Below are positions 29,942 through 38,687 of a stretch of 64,000 nt of DNA, one piece after another (within the stretch, counting starts at the first letter, position 1; every line of letters starts with the position of its first letter). Origin of the DNA: Pasteurella sp030783905 (GTDB taxonomy: Bacteria > Pseudomonadota > Gammaproteobacteria > Enterobacterales > Pasteurellaceae); contig CP182107.1 of assembly GCA_051122655.1 (NCBI GenBank), positions 992,001-1,056,000 on the forward strand. The letters are read 5' to 3'. The notes beneath the pieces were generated by a model. It saw nothing but the letters and a program-made list of their open reading frames with translations. It was not told the origin of the DNA and did not search any database. Position numbers and translations under genes: made by a program.

Positions 29942-31405
29942 ATGTTACGAGTAATAAAAGAAGCATTAACCTTCGATGATGTTTTGCTTGTCCCAGCACA
30001 TTCTACTGTGCTTCCAAATACCGCAGACCTTTCCACCCAACTCACCAAAACAATCCGCCTCAATATCCCAATGTTATCCGCTGCTATGGATACTGTCACT
30101 GAAACTAAACTGGCAATCTCTCTAGCCCAAGAAGGTGGCATCGGGTTTATTCATAAGAATATGTCAATTGAACGTCAGGCTGATCGCGTTCGCAAAGTGA
30201 AAAAATTTGAAAGTGGTATTGTATCTGATCCCGTAACCGTTTCACCAACCTTATCTTTAGCAGACTTAAGTGAGTTAGTGAAGAAAAATGGCTTTGCGAG
30301 TTTCCCTGTTGTTGATGCAGAAAAAAATCTTGTTGGTATTATTACAGGTCGTGACACACGCTTTGTCACCGATTTGAATAAGACTGTGGCTGATTTTATG
30401 ACCCCAAAAGAAAAATTGGTGACCGTCAAAAGAAATGCTAGTCGTGATGAAATTTTTGGCTTAATGCATACTCACCGAGTCGAAAAAGTCTTAGTGGTGA
30501 GCGATGATTTTAAATTAAAAGGCATGATCACCTTAAAAGACTATCAAAAATCGGAACAAAAACCGAATGCCTGTAAAGATGAATTTGGTCGTTTACGCGT
30601 GGGTGCCGCGGTGGGTGCGGGGCCAGGTAATGAAGAACGTATTGAGGCCTTAGTCAAAGCAGGCGTTGATATTTTACTGATTGACTCTTCACATGGTCAT
30701 TCTGAAGGTGTATTACAACGTGTACGTGAAACCCGTGCGAAATACCCTGATTTACCTATCGTAGCAGGCAATGTGGCAACCGCAGAAGGGGCAATTGCAT
30801 TAGCAGATGCAGGCGCAAGTGCAGTGAAAGTGGGGATCGGTCCTGGTTCAATCTGTACAACACGTATCGTCACCGGTGTCGGTGTGCCTCAAATCACGGC
30901 CATTGCAGATGTTGCAGCAGCATTGAAAGAGCGTGGTATTCCTGTTATCGCTGATGGGGGTATCCGTTTCTCGGGTGATATTTCGAAAGCGATCGCAGCG
31001 GGGGCATCATGCGTAATGGTCGGTTCCATGTTCGCAGGGACAGAAGAAGCACCAGGTGAAATTGAGCTTTATCAAGGTCGTGCCTTTAAATCTTACCGTG
31101 GTATGGGATCATTAGGCGCGATGTCAAAAGGCTCCTCAGATCGTTACTTCCAATCTGATAACGCAGCCGATAAATTAGTCCCAGAAGGGATTGAAGGACG
31201 TATTCCATATAAAGGGTTCTTAAAAGAAATTATTCACCAACAAATGGGAGGGTTACGTTCCTGCATGGGCTTAACGGGTTGTGCCACGATTGAGGAGCTC
31301 CGTACTAAAGCACAGTTCGTGCGTATTAGTGGCGCTGGCATCCAAGAAAGCCATGTACACGATGTAACTATCACCAAAGAAGCCCCTAATTATCGTATGG
31401 GTTAA
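29942..31405 (+). CDS. guaB: Inosine-5'-monophosphate dehydrogenase
   Basis: Oxidises IMP to XMP with NAD, the committed step to GMP. The 487 residues form a TIM barrel interrupted by two CBS domains (about 93-205). The catalytic cysteine loop GPGSICTTRIV, the GGI phosphate loop (ADGGIRFSGD) and the flap region near GMGSLGAMSKGSSDRYFQ are intact. Followed by a strong hairpin, then an unknown gene and guaA, so guaB and guaA are not one simple operon here. Confidence 0.97.
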   Translation: MLRVIKEALTFDDVLLVPAHSTVLPNTADLSTQLTKTIRLNIPMLSAAMDTVTETKLAISLAQEGGIGFIHKNMSIERQADRVRKVKKFESGIVSDPVTVSPTLSLADLSELVKKNGFASFPVVDAEKNLVGIITGRDTRFVTDLNKTVADFMTPKEKLVTVKRNASRDEIFGLMHTHRVEKVLVVSDDFKLKGMITLKDYQKSEQKPNACKDEFGRLRVGAAVGAGPGNEERIEALVKAGVDILLIDSSHGHSEGVLQRVRETRAKYPDLPIVAGNVATAEGAIALADAGASAVKVGIGPGSICTTRIVTGVGVPQITAIADVAAALKERGIPVIADGGIRFSGDISKAIAAGASCVMVGSMFAGTEEAPGEIELYQGRAFKSYRGMGSLGAMSKGSSDRYFQSDNAADKLVPEGIEGRIPYKGFLKEIIHQQMGGLRSCMGLTGCATIEELRTKAQFVRISGAGIQESHVHDVTITKEAPNYRMG

Positions 31406-31410
31406 ACAAT

Positions 31411-31439
31411 GCTGAGGTGGGGATAATCCCCACCTCAGT
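31411..31439 (+). terminator. Hairpin terminator after guaB
   Basis: CTGAGGTGGGGA / TCCCCACCTCAG, a perfect 12-bp GC-rich stem with a 3-nt loop, 6 bp past guaB. The following tract (TTGATATTTTAAAA) is only moderately T-rich, so termination may be partial. Confidence 0.75.
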
Positions 31440-31471
31440 TGATATTTTAAAAGACAACGTTAATAGAGAAG

Positions 31472-32752
31472 ATGATTTTTATGTATAGCATTAAGATTAA
31501 AAATGTTATCAAACTTTTTCTATTGAAGTTTTTAAGAAATAAATATCGATATAAAATTAATATTCAACATCATCTCATTAGCATTGAAGGAAAATGCGGT
31601 GAGTTTGATTTAAACCAGCTGAACTATGTTTATCTGGTGAAAGATCCTGAAATAAGAAATAATCGTCTGACACTCTACTTGAATGATTTTTTCAAAATTG
31701 GGGTAAATTATCATGGATTTACTCAAATGTATCAGGCACTATCATCCAAGTATGGTTTTGATGATGCAATGTTTTTTGAATATCTTTGTAAGAAAGGTCC
31801 TTTTTCTATTCAAATTTGGCGCAAAAAACAAACTCAAAATTATGTGATTCTTGATGAAACCTATGCTGACTATACGCAAGGCTTTGAAATTCAATCTCCC
31901 GAAAAGATCTTTATTCCTTGGGGAACCACTTATGAAACCTTATTTCAGCAGACACAATTTAAAGAAAAAGGGATCGCTTACGGCTTTACCTTCCCTATTC
32001 GGATAGGGCGTTTATTACTCAAGGATGTGTGGTTCACACCGCCTGTTCGAAAAGATGTCCCTGTGCTAGAGTTATACACCGATTGCTATCATGAATCCGC
32101 GACAGAAAAAAGTTATCAGGAATTAACCTCTACATTATGCGAAAATAAGCAATTAATCACATCCTGTACTGAAGAAAAAGCTGATCCAAAATTATATAAA
32201 TCTGTTTTACATCTTAACCAGACTGAATTTGAATTACGCTATTATGGTCATGTGAAATATTATTTTGATAGAGGATATAGCAAACTCATTATTCGCGATC
32301 GTACTGAATATTTAGACTATGTGATCAATGAACCTTATGAAAGTCAATTAGTGATCAGTGATTATTTAGTGATCGAGGCGCAAGATTTAATACAAATGGA
32401 CTATACCAATTACGCCATTGTTAAACGCAGACCGCCCAAAATAAAAGAAAAATTTCGCGATGATCAAAGTCTGATTTGGACAGATGACATTAATCACAAA
32501 ATAGGTTTTACCAGTGATGATCGCGCTATCGTCTTTGATAAAGAGGAAATTGAATCCTTTACCTTGGCGAATACAGAAACAAGAAGAAGCAATAATGAAA
32601 GTTCATTGACCATCTGTTTTGTTGACAAAAATAAGGACGCGATCACCCTATTTTTAGCTGAATATGATTTTCTTCCCCCTTACGTGGATAAAATAAAAGC
32701 CCTTACACAAAAAGAGGTGTTGTTTCTTGAACAATATATAGAGGATGTGTAA
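31472..32752 (+). CDS. Hypothetical protein between guaB and guaA
   Basis: 426 residues, not recognised. No convincing signal peptide; the N-terminus is basic with a short hydrophobic patch (VIKLFLLKFL). Two parts, about 30-120 and 355-420, look like beta-rich modules of similar design (charged strands, then an amphipathic helix), reminiscent of PH-like domains; this is impression, not proof. The start may be ATG 31481, for which AGAGAAG has better spacing than for ATG 31472. It has its own place between the guaB hairpin and guaA, and its codon use is more AT-rich than its neighbours. Confidence 0.8.
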   Translation: MIFMYSIKIKNVIKLFLLKFLRNKYRYKINIQHHLISIEGKCGEFDLNQLNYVYLVKDPEIRNNRLTLYLNDFFKIGVNYHGFTQMYQALSSKYGFDDAMFFEYLCKKGPFSIQIWRKKQTQNYVILDETYADYTQGFEIQSPEKIFIPWGTTYETLFQQTQFKEKGIAYGFTFPIRIGRLLLKDVWFTPPVRKDVPVLELYTDCYHESATEKSYQELTSTLCENKQLITSCTEEKADPKLYKSVLHLNQTEFELRYYGHVKYYFDRGYSKLIIRDRTEYLDYVINEPYESQLVISDYLVIEAQDLIQMDYTNYAIVKRRPPKIKEKFRDDQSLIWTDDINHKIGFTSDDRAIVFDKEEIESFTLANTETRRSNNESSLTICFVDKNKDAITLFLAEYDFLPPYVDKIKALTQKEVLFLEQYIEDV

Positions 32753-32778
32753 ACGCGGATAATATCTTGATATCATTA

Positions 32779-32816
32779 AAAATTCAGTATCCTTTTACGC
32801 AATACATCTGAATTTT
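32779..32816 (+). repeat. 9-bp inverted repeat before guaA
   Basis: AAAATTCAG (32779-32787) and CTGAATTTT (32808-32816) are perfect inverted copies around a 21/20-nt loop, between the unknown gene and guaA. It could be a weak terminator, a leader hairpin or an operator. Confidence 0.6.
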
Positions 32817-32860
32817 AACCCGATTTAATACTTAACGTAAAAACAACTAAGAGAACTTAA

Positions 32861-34432
32861 ATGAACAACATTCACAATCATAAAATTTTAATTTTGGACT
32901 TCGGTTCACAATATACCCAGTTAATTGCTCGCCGTGTACGTGAAATTGGCGTGTACTGCGAACTGTGGGCATGGGATGTATCCGAAGCCGATATTCGTGA
33001 ATTTAATCCAACGGGGATTATTCTATCCGGTGGTCCTGAAAGCACCACGGAGGAAAATAGCCCTCGTGCCCCTGAATATGTATTCAATGCAGGAGTACCT
33101 GTATTAGGCATTTGCTATGGCATGCAAACTATGGCAATGCAACTAGGTGGATTAACCGAAACCTCTACTCACCGAGAATTTGGTTATGCCTCTGTGAATT
33201 TAAAAGCGACAGATGCATTATTTGCCCAATTAAATGATGATGTAGCAAGTTCACAGCCAAAATTAGATGTGTGGATGAGCCATGGCGATAAAGTGACACG
33301 TTTACCTGAAGGTTTCCAAATCACCGCGGTGACCTCCACTTGCCCAATCGCAGCCATGTCGGATGAAAATCGCCGTTTTTATGGCGTTCAATTCCACCCA
33401 GAAGTGACCCATACAAAAAGCGGGCTTGAATTATTAACCAATTTTGTGGTGAAGATCTGTGGTTGTGAACGTAACTGGACACCAGAAAATATCATTGAAG
33501 ATGCCGTTGCTCGCATTAAAGCACAAGTAGGCGATGATGAAGTGATTTTAGGCTTATCTGGCGGTGTAGACTCTTCTGTGACCGCGCTGTTATTACACCG
33601 TGCGATTGGTAAAAACTTACATTGCGTTTTCGTGGATAACGGTTTATTACGTCTCAATGAAGGTGAGCAAGTCATGGACATGTTTGGCGATAAATTCGGC
33701 TTAAACATTATCCACGTGAAAGCGGAAGATCGTTTCTTAGAGGCGTTAAAAGGCATCGATGAACCTGAAGCAAAACGTAAAATGATTGGTAAAGTTTTTG
33801 TGGATGTGTTTGATGATGAATCGAAAAAACTCACCAGTGTCAAATGGTTAGCCCAAGGCACGATTTATCCAGACGTTATCGAGTCTGCAGCAAGTAAAAC
33901 AGGCAAAGCCCATGTGATTAAATCACACCACAATGTAGGTGGTTTACCCGATTACATGAAACTGGGGCTTGTTGAACCATTACGTGAATTATTCAAAGAT
34001 GAAGTGCGTAAAATTGGTTTAGCCCTTGGCTTACCGGCTGAAATGTTAAATCGTCACCCATTCCCAGGACCTGGCTTAGGCGTACGTGTATTAGGCGAAA
34101 TCAAGAAAGAATACTGTGATCTAGTCCGTCGTGCCGATGCAATATTTATGGAAGAGCTTCACGCGTCTGGTTGGTATTACAAAGTCAGCCAAGCTTTTAC
34201 CGTATTTTTACCGGTCAAATCAGTTGGCGTGATGGGAGATGGGCGTAAATATGACTGGGTCGTCTCACTGCGTGCGGTGGAAACTATCGATTTTATGACC
34301 GCACATTGGGCACACTTACCTTATGATCTCTTAGGCAAAATTTCTAACCGTATTATCAATGAAGTGAATGGGATTTCACGCGTAGTTTATGACGTTAGCG
34401 GTAAGCCACCAGCGACGATCGAGTGGGAGTAA
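32861..34432 (+). CDS. guaA: GMP synthase (glutamine-hydrolysing)
   Basis: Converts XMP to GMP using glutamine and ATP. The N-terminal class I amidotransferase has the catalytic Cys in GICYGMQ (about C85) and His/Glu in VQFHPEVTHT. The ATP-pyrophosphatase domain carries the PP-loop LSGGVDSSV, and the C-terminal dimerisation domain ends with the invariant PPATIEWE. 523 residues, close to E. coli (525). Preceded by AAGAGA. Confidence 0.97.
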   Translation: MNNIHNHKILILDFGSQYTQLIARRVREIGVYCELWAWDVSEADIREFNPTGIILSGGPESTTEENSPRAPEYVFNAGVPVLGICYGMQTMAMQLGGLTETSTHREFGYASVNLKATDALFAQLNDDVASSQPKLDVWMSHGDKVTRLPEGFQITAVTSTCPIAAMSDENRRFYGVQFHPEVTHTKSGLELLTNFVVKICGCERNWTPENIIEDAVARIKAQVGDDEVILGLSGGVDSSVTALLLHRAIGKNLHCVFVDNGLLRLNEGEQVMDMFGDKFGLNIIHVKAEDRFLEALKGIDEPEAKRKMIGKVFVDVFDDESKKLTSVKWLAQGTIYPDVIESAASKTGKAHVIKSHHNVGGLPDYMKLGLVEPLRELFKDEVRKIGLALGLPAEMLNRHPFPGPGLGVRVLGEIKKEYCDLVRRADAIFMEELHASGWYYKVSQAFTVFLPVKSVGVMGDGRKYDWVVSLRAVETIDFMTAHWAHLPYDLLGKISNRIINEVNGISRVVYDVSGKPPATIEWE

Positions 34433-34583
34433 CAGTAACGGAAATGTTTCTGTCAATAAACCTTTGAAAACAGTGTACTTCAGCGATTAAGCGGTGCCAA
34501 AAACCTTGAGTGATACTATTTTGATATTAAAAAGTCTAAAAAGTAGGTTCAAAAGGGAGTTGTTGAATTTAGGTGAATTGCTT

Positions 34584-34615
34584 AAAGCCTTCCATCATTT
34601 TGGTGGGAGGCTTTT
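34584..34615 (+). terminator. Probable terminator after guaA
   Basis: AAAGCCTTCCATC / GGTGGGAGGCTTTT forms a stem with a few G-T and mismatched pairs and ends in CTTTT. It is 150 bp after guaA; I see no gene in 34433-34583. Confidence 0.55.
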
Positions 34616-34661
34616 GTGGAAGATAGAGAGAGGTAAATTAGAAGTTGTAGAGGGAATTTGA

Positions 34662-35264
34662 GTGAAAAATGTTGTTATATATGTTCATGGTAAGGGTGGT
34701 AATGCAGAAGAAGCTAATCACTATAAACAATTTTTTGATGATAACTTTGAAATAATTGGATTTGATTATAAATCATTAAACCCGTGGGATGCTAAAATTG
34801 AGTTTATAAATTATTTTAACTCCATCATTTCTAAATATAATAAAATTTATTTAATTGCTAATAGCATAGGAGCATATTTTTCACTAATATCTTTATCCCA
34901 TATGCCCATCGACAAAGCAATGCTGATTTCGCCTATTGTTGATATGGAAAGAATACTTTTGGATATGATGACATATGAAAATATAACAGAAGATGAACTC
35001 ATGTTAAAGAAAGAAATTAAAACTTCTTTCGGTGAATTTTTATCTTGGCAATACTTCAGCTATGTTAGAAAGAATACTATACATTGGGATATACCAACAA
35101 ATATTCTTTTTGCTGATAATGACAATATGACATCAGTAGATACCATGACAAATTTTGCGAATAAAATAAATGCAAATCTAACAATAATGAGAGATGGGGA
35201 GCATTGGTTTCATACAGATGATCAAATGATTTTTTTAGATAACTGGTTTAAAGAGAATATTTAA
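34662..35264 (+). CDS. Alpha/beta hydrolase
   Basis: 200-residue hydrolase-fold protein of unknown substrate. HGKGGN (9-14) forms the oxyanion-type loop, the nucleophile elbow is ANSIGAY (Ser about 69), and GEHWFH carries the likely catalytic His near the C-terminus, with Asp in FADNDN. No signal peptide. It starts with GTG at 34662 with AGAGGGA about 8 nt upstream. Codon use is strikingly A/T-ending (many ATA, AAT, TTA) compared with its neighbours, suggesting recent acquisition. A hairpin terminator lies downstream. Confidence 0.85.
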   Translation: MKNVVIYVHGKGGNAEEANHYKQFFDDNFEIIGFDYKSLNPWDAKIEFINYFNSIISKYNKIYLIANSIGAYFSLISLSHMPIDKAMLISPIVDMERILLDMMTYENITEDELMLKKEIKTSFGEFLSWQYFSYVRKNTIHWDIPTNILFADNDNMTSVDTMTNFANKINANLTIMRDGEHWFHTDDQMIFLDNWFKENI

Positions 35265-35346
35265 TAAATTCCAGTTTGTCGGGATAGGTAAATTAGACAT
35301 TGTCCAAAATATTCAAATAGTCTCATTGCATAGGAATAAGCTTACA

Positions 35347-35376
35347 AATAAGCCCTGCAAATGCAGGGCTTTCTAT
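35347..35376. terminator. Bidirectional terminator
   Basis: AGCCCTGCA / TGCAGGGCT, a perfect 9-bp stem with a 2-nt loop core, between the convergent hydrolase and lysozyme-inhibitor genes; TTTCTATTT follows on plus. Confidence 0.8.
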
Positions 35377-35407
35377 TTCATCTGTTGTTTAACGTATCGA
35401 TGTTTAC

Positions 35408-35764
35408 TTATTCGGTGACACAACCGCCAATAATCACTTGACCGTCACCAATCAATTCCGCTTTATTTCCTTTGGTATGGAGTTCGTAAGTGTAATCTTT
35501 ATTGATGGCTTTATAATTCGCGCCTGAAGCTGACTTAACAATCTCAAGTGGAATCATTTCATCAACTTGGTTAATAATTGCAAAACTATTTTTGTTGGTA
35601 TTGACAAAAATCACATCCAGTGTTTTTTTCCCTTCACAGCTATAAACGACTTTCGATAATTCCCCTTTTGAGCTTGCCGCCATGACAGTGGCTTGGGCAG
35701 AAATCGCGCTTAATGAAAGGGCGGTGGCTAATGTTGCAATTAATGCTGTTTTATTTAATTTCAT
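35408..35764 (-). CDS. Periplasmic MliC/PliC-like C-type lysozyme inhibitor
   Basis: 118 residues with a type I signal peptide (about 1-25, ending AQA). The mature part has the MliC pattern: a Cys early in a beta strand (VVYSCEGKK), the conserved SASGANYKA loop that enters the lysozyme active site, a Tyr-rich strand, TKGNKAEL, and a final Cys (GGCVTE) likely to pair with the first. No lipobox cysteine is present, so it should be soluble periplasmic (PliC type), not a lipoprotein. It may guard peptidoglycan against host lysozyme (inference). AGGAG lies just before the ATG. Confidence 0.8.
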   Translation of the reverse strand: MKLNKTALIATLATALSLSAISAQATVMAASSKGELSKVVYSCEGKKTLDVIFVNTNKNSFAIINQVDEMIPLEIVKSASGANYKAINKDYTYELHTKGNKAELIGDGQVIIGGCVTE

Positions 35765-36050
35765 AAAAAACTCCTAAATTTATTTTATTGCGTAACAAAC
35801 GCATTGTTTTGGACAGAGGATTAGCCATAAAAGTTCAATTAATATTTTTTATGTATAAAAAATCATCAAATTGAGCAAAAGTCCGAACTTAAACCCATCG
35901 CCACTTTCTATTAGGTCTAATGGTATAACAAGTGAATCTGCACATGATTTTTGCTAAAAAAAAGCATACAATATTGTCCATGTTTGCACCTTAATAAAAA
36001 TCTTGCTAAAGTGCGCTACAAATTGCGCTAATTTAAAAACAGGAAAACAA

Positions 36051-37004
36051 ATGGCTCAAGAATATTTAGATTTTGAATTACCTATCGCAGAACTGGAAGC
36101 AAAAATCGAATCGCTACGTTCTGTCGCCAGTCAAGATGATGAAATTAATCTTGATGATGAAATTGCACGCTTACAAAAGAAAAGTGCGGAGTTAACCAAA
36201 AAAACCTTTGCCAATTTAGACGCATGGCAAGTATCAAAAATGGCACGTCATCCAAACCGTCCTTATACACTTGATTATATTGAACGCATTTTCACTGAAT
36301 TTGAAGAATTGGCTGGCGATCGTGCTTTTGCCGATGATAAAGCGATCGTGGGAGGTTTAGCTCGCTTAGAGGGTAAACCCGTGATGGTTATTGGTCACCA
36401 AAAAGGGCGTAGCGTAAAAGATAAAGTCAAACGTAATTTTGGTATGCCTGCCCCTGAAGGTTATCGTAAAGCCTTACGTTTAATGCAAATGGCAGAGCGT
36501 TTTAATTTACCGATTATTACTTTTATTGATACGCCAGGGGCTTATCCTGGTGTGGGGGCAGAAGAACGTGGTCAATCCGAGGCGATTGCGCGTAATTTAC
36601 GTGAAATGTCGACTTTAAAAGTCCCTGTGATTTGTACCGTTATTGGTGAAGGTGGTTCAGGTGGTGCCTTAGCCATTGGGGTAGGCGATAAAGTCAATAT
36701 GTTGCAATACAGCACTTATTCTGTGATTTCGCCTGAAGGTTGCGCCTCCATTTTATGGAAAAGTGCGGATAAAGCCTCCACTGCTGCGGAAGTCATGGGC
36801 TTAACGGCAAATCGTCTGAAAGAATTAAACTTAATTGATAGTATCATTGAAGAGCCTTTAGGTGGTGCACATCGTGATTTTGATGTGATGGCGCACAATT
36901 TAAAGCAACGTTTATTAGACGATCTCAAAGAACTTGAAATGCTTGATGAGGATAATCTCCTTCATCGTCGTTATAACCGTTTGATGGACTACGGTTACTG
37001 TTAA
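36051..37004 (+). CDS. accA: Acetyl-CoA carboxylase carboxyltransferase subunit alpha
   Basis: Alpha subunit of the carboxyltransferase that makes malonyl-CoA for fatty acid synthesis. The crotonase-like core includes GHQKGRSVKDKVKRNFGMP and the FIDTPGAYPGVGAEERGQSEA block, with GEGGSGGALAIG forming the oxyanion region. ATG 36051 (MAQEYLDFELP, 317 residues) has AGGA 6 nt upstream; a TTG 48 bp upstream is not needed. The 286-bp region before it (35765-36050) is AT-rich with no gene; TTGCAC-17-TAAAGT near 35985-36012 is a possible promoter. Confidence 0.97.
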   Translation: MAQEYLDFELPIAELEAKIESLRSVASQDDEINLDDEIARLQKKSAELTKKTFANLDAWQVSKMARHPNRPYTLDYIERIFTEFEELAGDRAFADDKAIVGGLARLEGKPVMVIGHQKGRSVKDKVKRNFGMPAPEGYRKALRLMQMAERFNLPIITFIDTPGAYPGVGAEERGQSEAIARNLREMSTLKVPVICTVIGEGGSGGALAIGVGDKVNMLQYSTYSVISPEGCASILWKSADKASTAAEVMGLTANRLKELNLIDSIIEEPLGGAHRDFDVMAHNLKQRLLDDLKELEMLDEDNLLHRRYNRLMDYGYC

Positions 37005-37013
37005 CACTCAATT

Positions 37014-37042
37014 AGTGCGGTAAAACATACCGCACTTTTTTT
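37014..37042 (+). terminator. Paired uptake-signal terminator after accA
   Basis: AGTGCGGTA / TACCGCACT with a 5-nt loop and T7 tail, 9 bp past accA. One arm is a perfect uptake signal (37029-37037 on minus); the other differs at one base. Confidence 0.9.
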
Positions 37043-37054
37043 GGGAGAGTTATT

Positions 37055-37771
37055 ATGCGTCGTATTTCACTTTTAATCCCTGCTATTTTGTCCTTTAGCC
37101 ATTCTACGATTGCTTTCGCAGAGAAATATGAATTTTCCTTTGAGCCAGATATCACGCAAACCCCAAGCACGATGGAAGCCGTGTTTGTAGAAAAAAGGAT
37201 GCTGAACAATCAGGAAATCTCCGTTTATCAAACAAAATATGAAAACAATATTGAGGGTGGTTGGATAAAAAGCCCTGTCATGCCCTTTTCAACGAAATTA
37301 CAAGCCGACGTATTAAAAAATTTTGACCTTTACGCGATGCCTTTTGAGAAAATGATACTTGTACCTAAGCATTGGCAGTTACTGAATGGTGGAGTTGGGG
37401 TCAATGGTTCAATGTCTTATGTTTTTGCCGCAAAAACTGGAAAAGGTTATTTATCTTATTATCATGCTGGTGCTTGTGTAGGCTGTGCCATAATATCAGC
37501 CTCCGCGTTTTTCCCAGAAGCGCAAAAAGATGCCAAAGAAAATGATTTTGCCGCCTATACTTCAACGGTTCCACCACTAACACAAGTACGTTTAAAACCA
37601 CATTTAATTGCTTATCAAGCCAATAAAGGCAACGATAGGCTGGATGGTGTGGCTTATTATCATCTGGAAAATGATGGTTCATTTTGGAAAGCCGAAGTGA
37701 GCTTGCCAGAATCACAACGAAAATTAGCCACACCATTACTCAATCAATTTATTCAAGAAGGAAAACAATAA
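37055..37771 (+). CDS. Exported protein of unknown function, DUF4850-like
   Basis: 238 residues with a signal peptide (about 1-22, ending AFA). The mature region contains GGVGVNGSMSYVF and a small-residue/Cys motif ACVGCAIISASAFFPEA that recalls DUF4850 proteins; this family call is tentative. The CxxC could bind metal or form a disulphide. Its TAA is immediately followed by the pdxY ATG, so the two are probably co-transcribed, although no functional link is obvious. GGGAGAG precedes the start. Confidence 0.75.
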   Translation: MRRISLLIPAILSFSHSTIAFAEKYEFSFEPDITQTPSTMEAVFVEKRMLNNQEISVYQTKYENNIEGGWIKSPVMPFSTKLQADVLKNFDLYAMPFEKMILVPKHWQLLNGGVGVNGSMSYVFAAKTGKGYLSYYHAGACVGCAIISASAFFPEAQKDAKENDFAAYTSTVPPLTQVRLKPHLIAYQANKGNDRLDGVAYYHLENDGSFWKAEVSLPESQRKLATPLLNQFIQEGKQ

Positions 37772-38632
37772 ATGAAACATGTGCTTTCAATACAATCCCA
37801 CGTTGTCTATGGCTATGCAGGGAATAAATCTGCGACATTCCCGATGCAATTATTAGGTGTGGATGTATGGGCATTAAATACAGTTCAATTTTCTAATCAT
37901 ACCCAATATGGTCAATGGCGTGGCATGGTTATGCCGAAAGAACAAATTGGTGAAATTGTACGTGGTATTGATGCCATTGATGCGCTCCATTTATGTGATG
38001 CTATTGTGTCTGGCTATATAGGCTCGGCGGAACAAGTCGAAGAAATCGTCAATGCAGTGCGTTTTATCAAAAGCAAAAATCCGAATGCGTTATATTTGTG
38101 CGATCCTGTCATGGGACACCCCGATAAGGGCTGTATCGTAGCAGAAGGGGTAAAAGAAGGCTTAGTCAATTTAGCCATGGCAGAAGCTGATTTAATAACA
38201 CCAAATTTAGTTGAATTACGTGAGCTAAGTGGTTTGCCAGTAGAAAACTTCGCACAAGCACAAGAGGCTGTGAATGCCATTCTAGCGAAAGGACCGAAAA
38301 AGGTACTGGTGAAACACCTCAGCAAAGTCGGTAAAGACTCAAGCCAATTTGAAATGCTGTTGGCAACCCAAGAGGGCATGTGGCATATTAGTCGTCCACT
38401 CCATCAATTCCGCAAAGAGCCTGTTGGCGTCGGTGATTTAACTGCAGGTTTATTTATTGCCAATTTACTGAATGGTAAATCTGATCTTGAGGCGTTCGAA
38501 CACACTGCTAATGCGGTGAATGATGTGATGACAGTCACACAACAACAAGATAATTATGAATTACAAATTATCGCGGCACGTGATTATATTCTGAAACCGA
38601 TAAGCCAATACAATGCGCTGAAAATTGCTTAA
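37772..38632 (+). CDS. pdxY: Pyridoxal kinase PdxY
   Basis: Ribokinase-family enzyme phosphorylating pyridoxal in the B6 salvage pathway. 286 residues, as in E. coli PdxY (287). Recognisable parts: VLSIQSHVVYGYAGNKSA at the N-terminus, YLCDPVMGH, the LITPNLVELRELSG substrate loop, and the GVGDLTAGLF anion-hole motif with the catalytic Asp. Starts directly at the stop of the preceding exported-protein gene. Confidence 0.93.
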   Translation: MKHVLSIQSHVVYGYAGNKSATFPMQLLGVDVWALNTVQFSNHTQYGQWRGMVMPKEQIGEIVRGIDAIDALHLCDAIVSGYIGSAEQVEEIVNAVRFIKSKNPNALYLCDPVMGHPDKGCIVAEGVKEGLVNLAMAEADLITPNLVELRELSGLPVENFAQAQEAVNAILAKGPKKVLVKHLSKVGKDSSQFEMLLATQEGMWHISRPLHQFRKEPVGVGDLTAGLFIANLLNGKSDLEAFEHTANAVNDVMTVTQQQDNYELQIIAARDYILKPISQYNALKIA

Positions 38633-38687
38633 ATTCTGGCAAAAAGGGCGTGAGAATTAACGTCCTTTTACTTTGTGATGAAATACC

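Noticed and set aside
33388..33861. 157-codon open frame antisense to guaA
   Set aside because: Shadow of the guaA reading frame; no start signal and no recognisable protein.
36003..36050. 16-codon extension of accA from a TTG
   Set aside because: ATG 36051 has a good ribosome binding site and gives the family length.
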